DNA of 64,000 nt from Gluconobacter japonicus (GTDB taxonomy: Bacteria; Pseudomonadota; Alphaproteobacteria; Acetobacterales; Acetobacteraceae). The first letter of the stretch is position 1. Each line of letters starts with the position of its first letter. The stretch lies in the NCBI RefSeq assembly GCF_002723975.1, contig NZ_BEWO01000001.1, positions 1 to 64,000 on the forward strand, read 5' to 3'. Under the pieces are notes generated by a model, which was not told where the DNA came from, made no database searches, and saw only the letters and a program-made list of their open reading frames with translations. A program made the translations under genes and the position numbers. Shown in pieces: positions 25,437-34,067 of the stretch.

Positions 25437-27056
25437 TTAATGCAGACCCGGCGCTTCCTGACCCGTCCGCGCCACATACTCCGAATACCCGCCGCCATAC
25501 TGATGAATCCCCTCAGGCGTCAGTTCCAGCACGCGATTAGACAGAGCCGCCAAAAAGTGACGATCATGGGAAACGAACAACATCGTGCCATCATAATCCG
25601 CAAGGGCCGTAATCAGCATTTCCTTGGTGGCCATGTCCAGATGGTTGGTCGGTTCGTCGAGCACAAGGAAATTCGGCGGATCGAACAGCATCAGCGCCAT
25701 CACCAGACGCGCCTTTTCGCCACCAGACAGAACCCGACAGCTCTTTTCCACTTCATCGCCCGAAAAACCAAAACCACCCGCCAGCGAGCGCAACGCTCCC
25801 TGATTGGCCTGTGGGAAGGCATATTCCAGCGTCTCAAAGATAGTCTTGTCGCCATCCAGAAGATCCATGGCATGCTGGGCGAAGTAACCAACCTTGACGT
25901 TGCTTCCGATCGTGACCGTTCCAGCATCCGGCTCAGTCGTCCCCGTCACCAGCTTCAACAACGTGGACTTGCCCGCACCGTTGACTCCCATGATGCAGCA
26001 GCGTTCCCGACGGCGGATCATCAGATCCAGCCCGTCATAAATCGTGCGGCTGCCATAGCGCTTGTCCACACTCTGAATATTGACCACCACATCTCCAGAC
26101 CGTGGCGCAGGCGCGAATTCAAAACTCATGGCCTGACGACGCTTCGGCGGCTCGACACGGTCGATCTTGTCGAGCTTCTTCACCCGGCTCTGAACCTGTG
26201 CGGCATGAGACGCACGGGCCTTGAACCGTTCGATGAAGTTGATTTCCTTCGCCAGCATGGCCTGCTGACGTTCGAACTGAGCCTGCTGGTGCTTCTCGTT
26301 CAGGGCGCGCTGTTCTTCATAGAACTCATAGTCGCCGGAATAAGTTGTCAGGTTCCCGCCATCAATCTCGATCACCTTGTTGATGATGCGATTCATGAAG
26401 GCACGGTCATGGGACGTCATGAGCAGAGCACCGTCATAACCGGACAGGAACTGCTCGAGCCAAATCAGGCTTTCCAGATCAAGATGGTTGCTCGGCTCAT
26501 CAAGCAGCATCACATCAGGCTTCATTAGAAGAATGCGGGCCAGAGCTACACGCATTTTCCAACCACCAGACAGGCGCCCAACATCGCCATCCATCATTTC
26601 CTGGCTAAAGCCAAGACCATGCAGAACCTCACGGGCCTTCCCGTCCAGCGCGTACCCGCCAAGATCCTCAAACCGGCTCTGCACTTCACCAAAGCGCTCG
26701 ATGATGCTGTCCAGCTCATCCATGCGTTCCGGGTCCGCCATGGCCGCTTCCAGTTCAGCCAGCTCTGACGCAACTTCCGAAACGGCCCCCGCACCGTTCA
26801 TGACTTCAGCCACGGCGCTATGGCCGGACATTTCACCCACATCCTGGCTGAAGAACCCAATGGTCACACCACGATCCGTCAGGACATTGCCTTCATCAGG
26901 CTCTTCCTGTTTCGTGATAAGACGAAACAGCGTGGACTTTCCCGCGCCGTTCGGCCCTACCAACCCCACCTTTTCGCCTTTCAGCAAAGCGGCCGAGGCC
27001 TCGATGAAGATGACGCGCTGGCCGTTATGCTTGCTGATGTTATCGAGACGAATCAT
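25437..27056 (-). CDS. ABC-F family ATP-binding protein (ribosome-associated type)
   Basis: A 539-residue soluble protein with two ABC domains and no membrane segment. Domain 1 has GPNGAGKST, LSGGWKMRVALARIL and MLLDEPSNHLDLESL. Domain 2 has GVNGAGKST, LSGGEKARLVMALML and LVLDEPTNHLD. The charged linker (about 240-310) between them is the P-site tRNA interaction motif of ABC-F proteins, which act on the ribosome rather than in transport. The short C-terminus lacks the coiled coil of Uup. It resembles the YbiT/EttA-like group; the exact subtype needs a tree. Confidence 0.93.
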   Translation of the reverse strand: MIRLDNISKHNGQRVIFIEASAALLKGEKVGLVGPNGAGKSTLFRLITKQEEPDEGNVLTDRGVTIGFFSQDVGEMSGHSAVAEVMNGAGAVSEVASELAELEAAMADPERMDELDSIIERFGEVQSRFEDLGGYALDGKAREVLHGLGFSQEMMDGDVGRLSGGWKMRVALARILLMKPDVMLLDEPSNHLDLESLIWLEQFLSGYDGALLMTSHDRAFMNRIINKVIEIDGGNLTTYSGDYEFYEEQRALNEKHQQAQFERQQAMLAKEINFIERFKARASHAAQVQSRVKKLDKIDRVEPPKRRQAMSFEFAPAPRSGDVVVNIQSVDKRYGSRTIYDGLDLMIRRRERCCIMGVNGAGKSTLLKLVTGTTEPDAGTVTIGSNVKVGYFAQHAMDLLDGDKTIFETLEYAFPQANQGALRSLAGGFGFSGDEVEKSCRVLSGGEKARLVMALMLFDPPNFLVLDEPTNHLDMATKEMLITALADYDGTMLFVSHDRHFLAALSNRVLELTPEGIHQYGGGYSEYVARTGQEAPGLH

Positions 27057-27431
27057 GGGTCCTCGGAGGCACTGGGAGCTGGGAATAAATGGCTGTCGGG
27101 ACTTACCCTTATCCCCGCATGGGCGGAACCCCTAGAAAAGCCCCTTCATCCCGATACACCTTACATTTATGGCGTCATAAGCCTCGGTGTCGGGTCATGC
27201 CTGCGTTATCCCAGATGGCACAGTCCGCTCTCCCTGACCCAGGACCTCCATGCAATGTGATCCCCTCAAAAAGCCAAGACATTGAACCAATCAGGGAATA
27301 GCGCTTTTAAAACATTATATGTGTGATATGTGCACTTAATATAACAACAAACCCATACCCTTCATGCTGACACCAGCGTGAAGGGGGCGATTTTTATCTT
27401 TAGCGCTCAATCCAGTTCCGTGAGGCAATCT
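27057..27431. other. Divergent intergenic region between the ABC-F and FucP-like genes
   Basis: No supported gene lies here. CCCGATACACC (27150-27160) can pair with GGTGTCGGG (27186-27194) with a two-base bulge. The last 130 bases before the transporter are AT-rich (TTAATATAACAACAAACCC), as expected for a promoter, but no -35/-10 pair stands out. A 70-codon plus frame at 27089 has no family features. Confidence 0.4.
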
Positions 27432-28766
27432 GTGGCCAAATCTGACCCTATCGTCCAGCTTCCGGACGGCTTTTACCTGAACCGCACACCATTGCTGGCC
27501 TTTGGGCTGCTCTGTTGTCTGTTCTCTCTTTGGGGCTGTGCAATGAGCCTCAATGACGTGCTAATCGGGCAGTTCCGTAAAGCCTTCATGCTGTCGGATT
27601 TCCAGTCCGCCCTCGTGCAGTTTTCATTCTACATCAGCTATTTCGTGCTCGGCATTCCTGCGGGCATGATCATCAAGCGTTTCAGCTACAAATGGTCCAT
27701 CCAGTTGGGGCTGTTCCTATACCTGATCGGCTGCTGCCTGTTCTTCCCCGCCGCTCACTTCGCGACATACCAGATCTTTTTCGTCGCTCTTTTTGTCGTC
27801 GCAGCCGGATTGGTCTTCATTGAGACTGCTGCCGATACCTATTGCACCCTGCTCGGCCCTCCGGGACGCGGAACGCATCGCCTGAACTTTGCCAGCGCGT
27901 TTCAGCCAATTGGCGCCATTCTCGGGTCCAGCATGGGCGCCTATCTGATTTTCAAGGATGGCGATCTGTCTCGTGAGCAGCTTTCCGCCATGCCAGCCGC
28001 TCAGGCCTGGCAGCATCAGCTTGGCATGATCCACGCCACTCTTGAGCCGTACATCTATATCCTTGGGGTGCTGCTGGTCGTCATGATCGCCATTGGCGTC
28101 ACACGTTATCCGGCCTGCAAAGGACGTGATCAGCAGCGTAGCCACGAACTGGATACGACCGGGGCTCTCAAACGTCTGTTCGCTAACAAGCGCTTCGTCC
28201 TCGGTATCCTGACACAGTTTTTATATGTCGGCGCTCAGGTTGGGGTCTGGAGTTTCATCATCCGCCTCTCCATGCGTCTGGGGCACATTAACGAACGACA
28301 GGCCTCAGTGTACCTGATCGCCTCATTCTGTGCGTTCTTTATTGGCAAGCTGGTAGCCAACTTCTTCATGCGGCACGCCCGCCCGGCGCGGGTTCTGTTT
28401 GTCTACAGCCTGCTCTGCATCGTTGCGCTGGGCTATGCGGTGATGGTGCATGACTTCACGGCTGTGTACGCGGCCATCCTCGTCAGTGGACTGCTCGGCC
28501 CATGCTGGCCAACCATCTATGGCCTGACGGTCGATGAACTTGGTCATGACCGCGCATATGGCGGCTCCATTCTGGTGATGAGCATCAGCGGCGGCGGCAT
28601 TCTTCCGCTTCTGCAAGGCTACATCTCAGACGCTACCGGCGGAAACATGCAGCTTGCATACATTGTTCCGATGGGATGCTTCGTCGTGATTGCAATGTTC
28701 GCGGCGTACTGCATGAAAAGCGGCGACGAAACGGCAGAACACGTCGTGTTCGACGCCACGCTCTGA
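27432..28766 (+). CDS. MFS sugar:H+ symporter, FucP-like
   Basis: A 444-residue, 12-helix transporter of the fucose/glucose-galactose (FGHS) family. Family hallmarks are LNDVLIGQFRKAFMLSDFQSALVQFSFYISYF near the N-terminus, GLVFIETAADTY, RGTHRLNFASAFQPIGAILG and GPCWPTIYGLTVDELG. The asparagine in LNFASAFQP corresponds to the conserved NfaQsfn-like motif. GTG 27432 is preferred because GAGG lies six bases upstream; the frame opens at GTG 27378. Substrate could be fucose, glucose, galactose or mannose. It stands alone, with a terminator after it shared with the PI-PLC gene. Confidence 0.9.
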   Translation: MAKSDPIVQLPDGFYLNRTPLLAFGLLCCLFSLWGCAMSLNDVLIGQFRKAFMLSDFQSALVQFSFYISYFVLGIPAGMIIKRFSYKWSIQLGLFLYLIGCCLFFPAAHFATYQIFFVALFVVAAGLVFIETAADTYCTLLGPPGRGTHRLNFASAFQPIGAILGSSMGAYLIFKDGDLSREQLSAMPAAQAWQHQLGMIHATLEPYIYILGVLLVVMIAIGVTRYPACKGRDQQRSHELDTTGALKRLFANKRFVLGILTQFLYVGAQVGVWSFIIRLSMRLGHINERQASVYLIASFCAFFIGKLVANFFMRHARPARVLFVYSLLCIVALGYAVMVHDFTAVYAAILVSGLLGPCWPTIYGLTVDELGHDRAYGGSILVMSISGGGILPLLQGYISDATGGNMQLAYIVPMGCFVVIAMFAAYCMKSGDETAEHVVFDATL

Positions 28767-28772
28767 TCTACA

Positions 28773-28801
28773 AAAAAGGGCAAGCATCTGCTCGCCCTTC
28801 A
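28773..28801. terminator. Terminator between the FucP-like and PI-PLC genes
   Basis: AAGGGCAAGC (28776-28785) pairs with GCTCGCCCTT (28790-28799) with one A-C mismatch and a 4-base loop. On the minus strand it is followed by TTTTTTG, an ideal terminator for the PI-PLC gene. On plus the T-run is short. Confidence 0.8.
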
Positions 28802-28822
28802 TAATCTGCGAGCCTGAAAAAT

Positions 28823-29989
28823 TCAGTCCTTAATCAATGCGCCGTCATGACAGTCCTTGGGCGCATTGACTGGATTGCATCGAGCAACTGCCTGATTGAC
28901 AAACTGCACCTTGTAATCATGCCACTCCGCAGGCTCGATAGCCGGATAATCGGTGCTGATGATCTGGGCACCGCTCTTGAAAGAGACCTCACGGCGGCTC
29001 AGATCATTCTGGCGTGCCTCAATCGTGTTGGCATCTGCTCGTGTTCGCACGAGATAACCCTGTCGCACCAGTTCCGGGATTTTCCGGGCAGCCTCAGCGT
29101 TATCAAAAGACGCGCCTTTCTGGCCAGCAAACCCTTCATTGACCTCCGTATAAGCCGCATCCGGATCACCCGGTCGGCCATTCGTGAACAAAACGCGCCC
29201 TTTCAGACCCGAGTGGTTCAACACATAACGGGCCGTATCCTGAGGACGATCCAGCACAAAGATGATCTTGCCGCGCGCAGACGCCAGTGTCGGCCAGCCT
29301 TTCGTTCGGATCGCCTCATTGACCGAAGAGGCCGTCCCCCGAACATCATCAGGAATCAGAAGATGATCACGACCAATAATATCCGTGATTTCCTTGTCCA
29401 GACGATCATAGGTTACAGGCGTAAATGTCTCAGGAACCGTAAAAGTCAGCTTGTCACTTTTAAACGGAATGTCCTGTTTTGTTTCAATATCAATAAAGAT
29501 CGGGAAATGCTCAGGATGGTCATCTGACCACTTCCGAATGATCTGAAGACATTTGCTGAAGGGCTCGCAGTTCGAGTGCTGGTCAATGTCCACAATATGC
29601 ATGACCTTGAAATCGGTACCTTGCATGGCGGCAGCAGACGCCGGATCAGTATCGGGAGTAATGCCGCTTTTACGTTCCCACTCTGGTCCCTTCGGATGAC
29701 TGTACTGGCCGCCCTGAGTATCGGCATAAATATCGATTTCGAGTTGACGAACACCGCCATCAAGCTGTCGATCTAATGTTGTGTGCTTGTAATCCAGCGC
29801 TTCTGCGGCTTTCGGGGACACAGCCTGGAGCCATTTCAACGTAGCAGGCGAAATATCCGTCCGATAACTGTTGTGGGTTCCAATAATCTGAACCTGATTC
29901 AGGTGTAAATCATTCGGAAACCCCTCGGCAAAAGCAGTAGATGAAAGGCCAAGAAAAGAAAAAAACAGTCCGTACGCAAAGCGGTTCAT
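28823..29989 (-). CDS. Secreted calcium-dependent phosphoinositide phospholipase C-like protein
   Basis: A 388-residue secreted protein with a signal peptide (ending STAFA). The TIM-barrel domain belongs to the Ca2+-dependent PI-PLC-C1 type, known from Streptomyces PLC1. Motifs are QIIGTHNSYR (catalytic His39), GVRQLEIDIYAD, KVMHIVDIDQHSNC and PIFIDIETKQD, which supply the acidic metal ligands and second histidine. The predicted activity is cleavage of phosphatidylinositol or a similar phosphodiester outside the cytoplasm. It is divergent from a TonB receptor across 216 bases containing PHO-box-like half-sites, hinting at a phosphate-scavenging pair. The activity is inferred from family only. 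Confidence 0.85.
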   Translation of the reverse strand: MNRFAYGLFFSFLGLSSTAFAEGFPNDLHLNQVQIIGTHNSYRTDISPATLKWLQAVSPKAAEALDYKHTTLDRQLDGGVRQLEIDIYADTQGGQYSHPKGPEWERKSGITPDTDPASAAAMQGTDFKVMHIVDIDQHSNCEPFSKCLQIIRKWSDDHPEHFPIFIDIETKQDIPFKSDKLTFTVPETFTPVTYDRLDKEITDIIGRDHLLIPDDVRGTASSVNEAIRTKGWPTLASARGKIIFVLDRPQDTARYVLNHSGLKGRVLFTNGRPGDPDAAYTEVNEGFAGQKGASFDNAEAARKIPELVRQGYLVRTRADANTIEARQNDLSRREVSFKSGAQIISTDYPAIEPAEWHDYKVQFVNQAVARCNPVNAPKDCHDGALIKD

Positions 29990-30016
29990 GTGACGTCATC
30001 CATTTGTCAGAAGCGG

Positions 30017-30049
30017 CGCGATGACAGAGCACTCCAAGACGTATGACAA
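30017..30049 (-). promoter_or_regulatory. PHO-box-like half-sites upstream of the PI-PLC gene
   Basis: On the minus strand, TTGTCATACGT (30049-30039) and CTGTCATCGCG (30027-30017) match the PhoB half-site CTGTCATAAAT in its key GTCAT core. They are spaced exactly 22 bases, two helical turns, with a non-matching 11-mer between. A third match, CAGTCATAAAA, lies on the plus strand near 30098-30108, toward the TonB gene. The match is partial, so this is a candidate only. Confidence 0.35.
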
Positions 30050-30152
30050 CTGTAATATTTTGAACGTTTTATGATGATGACTTATTTGTTTCATTCCACA
30101 GTCATAAAAACATCCTTTGAAATGATCTGGAAGCGTCCGTAGTTCCACCCGT

Positions 30153-30169
30153 GCCTCCTTCCGGGAGGC
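30153..30169 (+). repeat. Hairpin in the leader of the TonB receptor gene
   Basis: GCCTCC (30153-30158) pairs with GGAGGC (30164-30169) around TTCCG, 37 bases before the start codon. A second short GGCC-CCA-GGCC fold follows at 30170-30180. It may be part of a structured leader. I see no cobalamin-riboswitch boxes. Confidence 0.4.
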
Positions 30170-30205
30170 GGCCCCAGGCCAAACGTGCCGTGTGATGGAA
30201 TAACG

Positions 30206-32593
30206 ATGCCTTCCTACAAAAGACGTTCTTTTTATCTGCTTTGTGCCTCCGCACTCGTTCCAACATTGGTCTGCAGCACCGGTCCGGCTCAAGCTCGCGT
30301 CCATCACGCCGGGAAAAATCAGATCAAACAGACGCCTGTTGCCCCTGCTCCAAAAGCTGCACCGAAAGTACCCCATGATCTGGAAGGCCATTCAGCCGAG
30401 AGCATGAGCATCCATGCCAGCCGCCGGGTATTGGGCGGTGGAATGATGGTACATCATATGGAAGCCAAAACCATCAGCGCCGTCACTCAGGAGTATATTT
30501 CCAAACAGGCCCCGACCGTTACGCCCGGTGTTCTGGCATCCAGCCTACCCGGCGTGCAGGCCACTAACGAAGGACCGTTGAGCACAACGGCAGAGACCAT
30601 TCATATCCGCGGTCTGGATCAGACGCAGATCGGCATGGTGTATGAAGGCATTCCTCTCGCCGATCCATTCACCTATGGCGCTTATACGTCCGCCATGGTC
30701 GATAACGAGAACCTGGGATCTGTTTCGGTTAGCCAAGGATCATCAGATCTCACAGCGCCAGTTTATAACGCCGATGGCGCTCAGATGACACTGTCCCTGC
30801 GCCATCCCGCAGACAAAATGACAGCCTATGCGGAAGCCTCCGGCGGCACGCACAGCACAAACAAAGAGTTCGTCCGGTTCGACACGGGTGAAATCGGGCA
30901 TAGTGGCGTTCGGGCTTTTGCATCCGGCTCTTATTCCAGCGCCAATCTCTGGCGCGGTCCGGGCCAGATGGATCGCTGGCATGTGGACGCCGCCATCGAA
31001 AAGCGCTGGGCTCCCAAAAGCAGTTCCGAACTGATTTTTGGATATAACAAAGCCAACCAGACCGAATGGCTCTACCCGACGCTGGCACAGTGGAAAACAT
31101 ACGGCACTGGCTACAACACGCACGCAACATATACGAAGGGCGACACGCTCTATTACAAGCTCAACACCAAGGCAACGAATGCCGTGGTAGGGGCGCTGAA
31201 AAACCATTTCGATTTCGGACATGGCCTGACGCTTGATGCAGAACCCTATGCCATCGAGACATTTGGTCCCAATAATTACGGCGTCAATATTCCGGCATCC
31301 AACGGCTATGTTGGCACCCAGCAGTATTCATCCCTGAACGGGTATGAAGGCCAGACAGGGAATGTTACGGCCATCAGTATTCACCCATGGGTCCAGACGT
31401 CCAGCGGCATCAATCTTGTGGGGGCATGGCATCGCGGCTTCAACACGCTGAAGCTCTCCTACTGGTATTCCTATGCGGTTCATACCGAATATCAGAACCA
31501 TTATCCGGTCAACGCATCCGGTCAGTACACGGAAAATAACGGCTACCTGACGGCCTTCAACAACGTGTCTGTCAGTCAGTACAACATCAATGGCTTCCAG
31601 CAACTGAACGCCATCGGCCTGGAAGACCAGGTCAAACTCTTCCATGACCGCCTGACCATCGACGCAGGCCTGCGTGCCAACATGATCTCCCGCAGCTTCA
31701 GTCAGGATCTGCCAGGAGCCAATTTCAAGTCCGTGGAGAACATGTTTGTTCCCATCCCTCAGGTCCTGATCAGCTACCAGTTTGATCCGAAAAACCAGAT
31801 TTACGTGAACGGCACGACCGGCTACCGCGCACCGTCTTCCTTCCAGGCACAGGTTCCGGTTTACAGCTTCACAAGCGCGAATGCTGTTTCACTTCCGCTG
31901 GCTAATTTTCAGCCGGAATACATGATCGGCGAGGAAATCGGGTACCGCCATTCGGGCGATATCATGCTGAACGTGGCGCTGTTCAATTACAACCTGACGC
32001 ATCACCAGATCACCAGCGTCTCGTATCTCCCCAACTCCACCATCATGATCAGCCAGCCGATCGACGCGGGTGGCGAAAGTGCACAAGGCGTGCAGGCTGA
32101 AATTTCAACGCGTCCCTGGCACCATATCAGCGCCTATGCGTCCGGGCAGTTCATGCATACGCGTGTCGGCAACAACATCGCCTATCAGGGCGACTATCTC
32201 CGCACGAAGGGCAGGCAGGAAGTCGCATCCCCAAAATTCACCGGCGCTCTGGGCCTAACCTACGACGACGGTACTAATTTCGCGAACTTCAACCTGCGCT
32301 ATACGGACTCCCAGTACGCAACGCTGATGAACGACCAATCCATTCCATCCTACATCACGTCCGATATTTCGCTGGGTCGCTACCTTCCGAAAATTGGTCG
32401 GGTCCGCCCGAAAGCCATGCTGAGCCTCATGAATGTCGGGGACAGTCACTATCTGGCACAGGTCAACGGCTTCTCTGGCAACGCCACAACAACACGCGGC
32501 GTCTATGGCAAAACACTCTCCGCGTCCCAGCCAACCTATAGCGTCGGCACAGGCTTCGCTGCAGTTGTCTCCGTCTCCGGGACGTTTGAATAA
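30206..32593 (+). CDS. TonB-dependent outer-membrane receptor, substrate unknown
   Basis: A 795-residue receptor with a signal peptide (ending near AQARVHH) and an N-terminal linker. The plug domain (about 90-215) has TPGVLASSLPGVQATNEGP and IHIRGLDQTQIGMVYEGIPLADPFTYGAYT. A 22-strand barrel ends in VVSVSGTFE. There is no N-terminal signalling (STN) domain, so no FecA-type regulation. ATG 30206 has TGGAA upstream; the frame is open to 30185. The leader just before it contains a GCCTCC/GGAGGC hairpin (30153-30169). Divergence from the PI-PLC gene suggests a substrate released from phosphoinositides, but iron chelates are equally possible. Confidence 0.9.
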   Translation: MPSYKRRSFYLLCASALVPTLVCSTGPAQARVHHAGKNQIKQTPVAPAPKAAPKVPHDLEGHSAESMSIHASRRVLGGGMMVHHMEAKTISAVTQEYISKQAPTVTPGVLASSLPGVQATNEGPLSTTAETIHIRGLDQTQIGMVYEGIPLADPFTYGAYTSAMVDNENLGSVSVSQGSSDLTAPVYNADGAQMTLSLRHPADKMTAYAEASGGTHSTNKEFVRFDTGEIGHSGVRAFASGSYSSANLWRGPGQMDRWHVDAAIEKRWAPKSSSELIFGYNKANQTEWLYPTLAQWKTYGTGYNTHATYTKGDTLYYKLNTKATNAVVGALKNHFDFGHGLTLDAEPYAIETFGPNNYGVNIPASNGYVGTQQYSSLNGYEGQTGNVTAISIHPWVQTSSGINLVGAWHRGFNTLKLSYWYSYAVHTEYQNHYPVNASGQYTENNGYLTAFNNVSVSQYNINGFQQLNAIGLEDQVKLFHDRLTIDAGLRANMISRSFSQDLPGANFKSVENMFVPIPQVLISYQFDPKNQIYVNGTTGYRAPSSFQAQVPVYSFTSANAVSLPLANFQPEYMIGEEIGYRHSGDIMLNVALFNYNLTHHQITSVSYLPNSTIMISQPIDAGGESAQGVQAEISTRPWHHISAYASGQFMHTRVGNNIAYQGDYLRTKGRQEVASPKFTGALGLTYDDGTNFANFNLRYTDSQYATLMNDQSIPSYITSDISLGRYLPKIGRVRPKAMLSLMNVGDSHYLAQVNGFSGNATTTRGVYGKTLSASQPTYSVGTGFAAVVSVSGTFE

Positions 32594-32630
32594 CGCTTAG
32601 GTTGGGATCTGAATGGTCCCGGAGAAACAA

Positions 32631-32670
32631 AAAAAAGCGGTACAGCCCTCGTCGGCCGTACCGCTTTTTT
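32631..32670. terminator. Bidirectional terminator between the TonB receptor gene and ridA
   Basis: A long stem, AAAAAAGCGGTAC-A-GCC with GGC-C-GTACCGCTTTTTT, closes on CTCGTC. A and T runs on both sides make it work for both convergent transcripts. Confidence 0.92.
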
Positions 32671-32692
32671 ATTGAGAGGCGCTGCTTTCTGT

Positions 32693-33055
32693 TCAGCGCA
32701 GGGCAGCAATCGCCGTAATTTCCACCCGCCATTCCGGATCAGCCAGCTTGGCTTCGACGGTAGCACGGGCAGGCTTGTGCCCCTTATCCAGCCACACATC
32801 CCAGGCCTTGTTCATGTTCCCGATCTCGTTGATGTCGGTCAGGAAGATCTGAACAGACAGGATACGCGTCTTGTCCGTACCCAGATCCGCCAGAAGCGCG
32901 TCGATCTGGCGCAGAATGTCAGCTGTCTGGCCTTCCGTATCCAGCGTAGCGTCATCCGCGACCTGCCCGGCCAGATAGGCCAGACCGTTATGGGTCACGA
33001 CACCGGCCAGACGGTTTTCTTCAAGATGACGGGTAATGTCGGGATTGGTGCTCAC
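32693..33055 (-). CDS. ridA: RidA/YjgF/YER057c family protein
   Basis: A 120-residue protein of the RidA family. Archetypes hydrolyse reactive enamine/imine intermediates from PLP enzymes, and some act as chlorination-activated chaperones. Motifs are GLAYLAGQVADDA, ILSVQIFLTDINEIGNMNKAWDVW and the conserved RATVEAKLADPEWRVEI, with the Arg that binds the substrate carboxylate. The variant ADPEWRVEI rather than PxxALVEI suggests a Rid subgroup rather than archetypal RidA. It ends the hsp20-DUF1150-ridA unit, nine bases after DUF1150. Confidence 0.92.
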   Translation of the reverse strand: MSTNPDITRHLEENRLAGVVTHNGLAYLAGQVADDATLDTEGQTADILRQIDALLADLGTDKTRILSVQIFLTDINEIGNMNKAWDVWLDKGHKPARATVEAKLADPEWRVEITAIAALR

Positions 33056-33064
33056 GCCTGAACC

Positions 33065-33316
33065 TTACTGAAGAAGAGTAGGAATCATTTCATGTTCGAG
33101 GATCGCATCCATGGCGCTCTCCTCGTCATCTGCCACGGCCATGGGTGTGCCATCGGCAGCATGGATTGCCACCATCAGCTCACCGTCATGCATGACGGAT
33201 CTCACATAGGCGAGCTGGGACATGCCCAGCGTGCGAAGCTGTGGTCCCGTGATCCGCCTCAGATCTGCCGGAAGCGCCTCTTCGTGCCCATCACTGTTTT
33301 CGAACGGATTGTTCAA
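33065..33316 (-). CDS. DUF1150 family small protein
   Basis: An 83-residue alphaproteobacterial DUF1150 protein. The core is LAYVRSVMHDGELMVAIHAADGTPMAVADDEESA, a small beta-rich fold with an acidic C-terminal helix. Function is unknown. DUF1150 genes sit next to small heat-shock protein genes in many alphaproteobacteria, as here (76 bases after hsp20), so a role in the same stress response is plausible. Confidence 0.88.
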   Translation of the reverse strand: MNNPFENSDGHEEALPADLRRITGPQLRTLGMSQLAYVRSVMHDGELMVAIHAADGTPMAVADDEESAMDAILEHEMIPTLLQ

Positions 33317-33392
33317 TTCCTGATCCTTACTGAAACCTGCGGGCTTCTCTGGCGCCAGTCAGGTTGAAACATACAAGCTGTCAAAAAACGGT

Positions 33393-33902
33393 TTATTCGT
33401 CGTCAAGATCGCGCACCGGTCGTGCCCGGCGTGGCTTGACCACCGGCGGGACGACTTCGTGCTGCACGGTCTGAGGCGTGCCTGCCGTCCGACGACCCTG
33501 CGTGATGGCTATCCGCTTTACGCGAACTTCCGGCTCGGGGCGCAGAAGATCGATATGCAGCAGGCCATTATCAAGCCACGCTCCACCAATCTCAATTCCT
33601 TCGGCCAGTACAAACGCCTTGTGGAACTGCCGTGCAGCAATCCCACGATGAAGGAACACACGGCCCTGACTGTCATCTGTCTGGCGACCACGGATCACAA
33701 GCTGGTTGTCTTCCTGCGTGATCTGAAGATCATCCATCACGAACCCCGCCACAGCCAGCGTGATCCGTAGGGCTGTCTGGCTCAGCTGTTCGATGTTGTA
33801 GGGCGGATAACCGTCGGACGTAGATTTGGACGCGCGCTCAAGCATCTGCTCAAGATGATCAAAACCAAGGAACATGGGTGACGTAAACAGACGACCGGAC
33901 AT
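33393..33902 (-). CDS. Small heat-shock protein, Hsp20 family
   Basis: A 169-residue alpha-crystallin chaperone that holds unfolding proteins. The N-terminal arm begins MSGRLFTSPMFLGFDHLEQML. The alpha-crystallin domain (about 38-130) has PPYNIEQLSQTALRITLAVAGF, GRQTDDSQGRVFLHRGIAARQFHKAFVL and GAWLDNGLLHIDL. A basic Pro-rich tail (VVPPVVKPRRARPVRDLDDE) replaces the usual short IxI end. ATG 33902 has GGAGGAGG upstream; the frame is open to 33959, but that part is the leader. The ribosome site is inside a ROSE-like hairpin, so heat induction at translation is likely. First of hsp20-DUF1150-ridA. Confidence 0.93.
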   Translation of the reverse strand: MSGRLFTSPMFLGFDHLEQMLERASKSTSDGYPPYNIEQLSQTALRITLAVAGFVMDDLQITQEDNQLVIRGRQTDDSQGRVFLHRGIAARQFHKAFVLAEGIEIGGAWLDNGLLHIDLLRPEPEVRVKRIAITQGRRTAGTPQTVQHEVVPPVVKPRRARPVRDLDDE

Positions 33903-33913
33903 AGGGCTTGAGC

Positions 33914-33963
33914 CTCCTCCATGAGCGAGACAATGGGCATCAGACCCTCCATGAGGCACCTGA
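33914..33963 (-). promoter_or_regulatory. ROSE-like RNA thermometer in the hsp20 leader
   Basis: On the minus strand the leader reads TCGCT-CATGG-AGGAG (33928-33914), with the AGGAG part of the Shine-Dalgarno. This matches the ROSE core, in which UYGCU opposes the Shine-Dalgarno across a short loop with a G-G pair. Just 5' of it, a second hairpin forms from TCAG/CTGA and CCTC/GAGG (33940-33963) around ATG. ROSE elements melt on heating and are known to control rhizobial hsp20 genes. The assignment rests on motif and position, not on a covariance search. Confidence 0.6.
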
Positions 33964-34067
33964 CATCAGCACAGGATATGGTGGAGCACCCCAAAGATGC
34001 AAGTTCTGCCTTGGGAAATGCCCCTCAGGACTGGCACAAAAGCCTCACCCTCGCTACATCGCAGAGC

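Noticed and set aside
27089-27301. A 70-codon plus-strand frame in the ABC-F/transporter gap
   Set aside because: It has no recognisable domain and a Pro/Arg-rich composition typical of random frames in GC-rich DNA, with no good ribosome site.
30000-30205. Possible cobalamin riboswitch before the TonB receptor gene
   Set aside because: The B12-box and other conserved cobalamin elements are absent; only short hairpins are seen.
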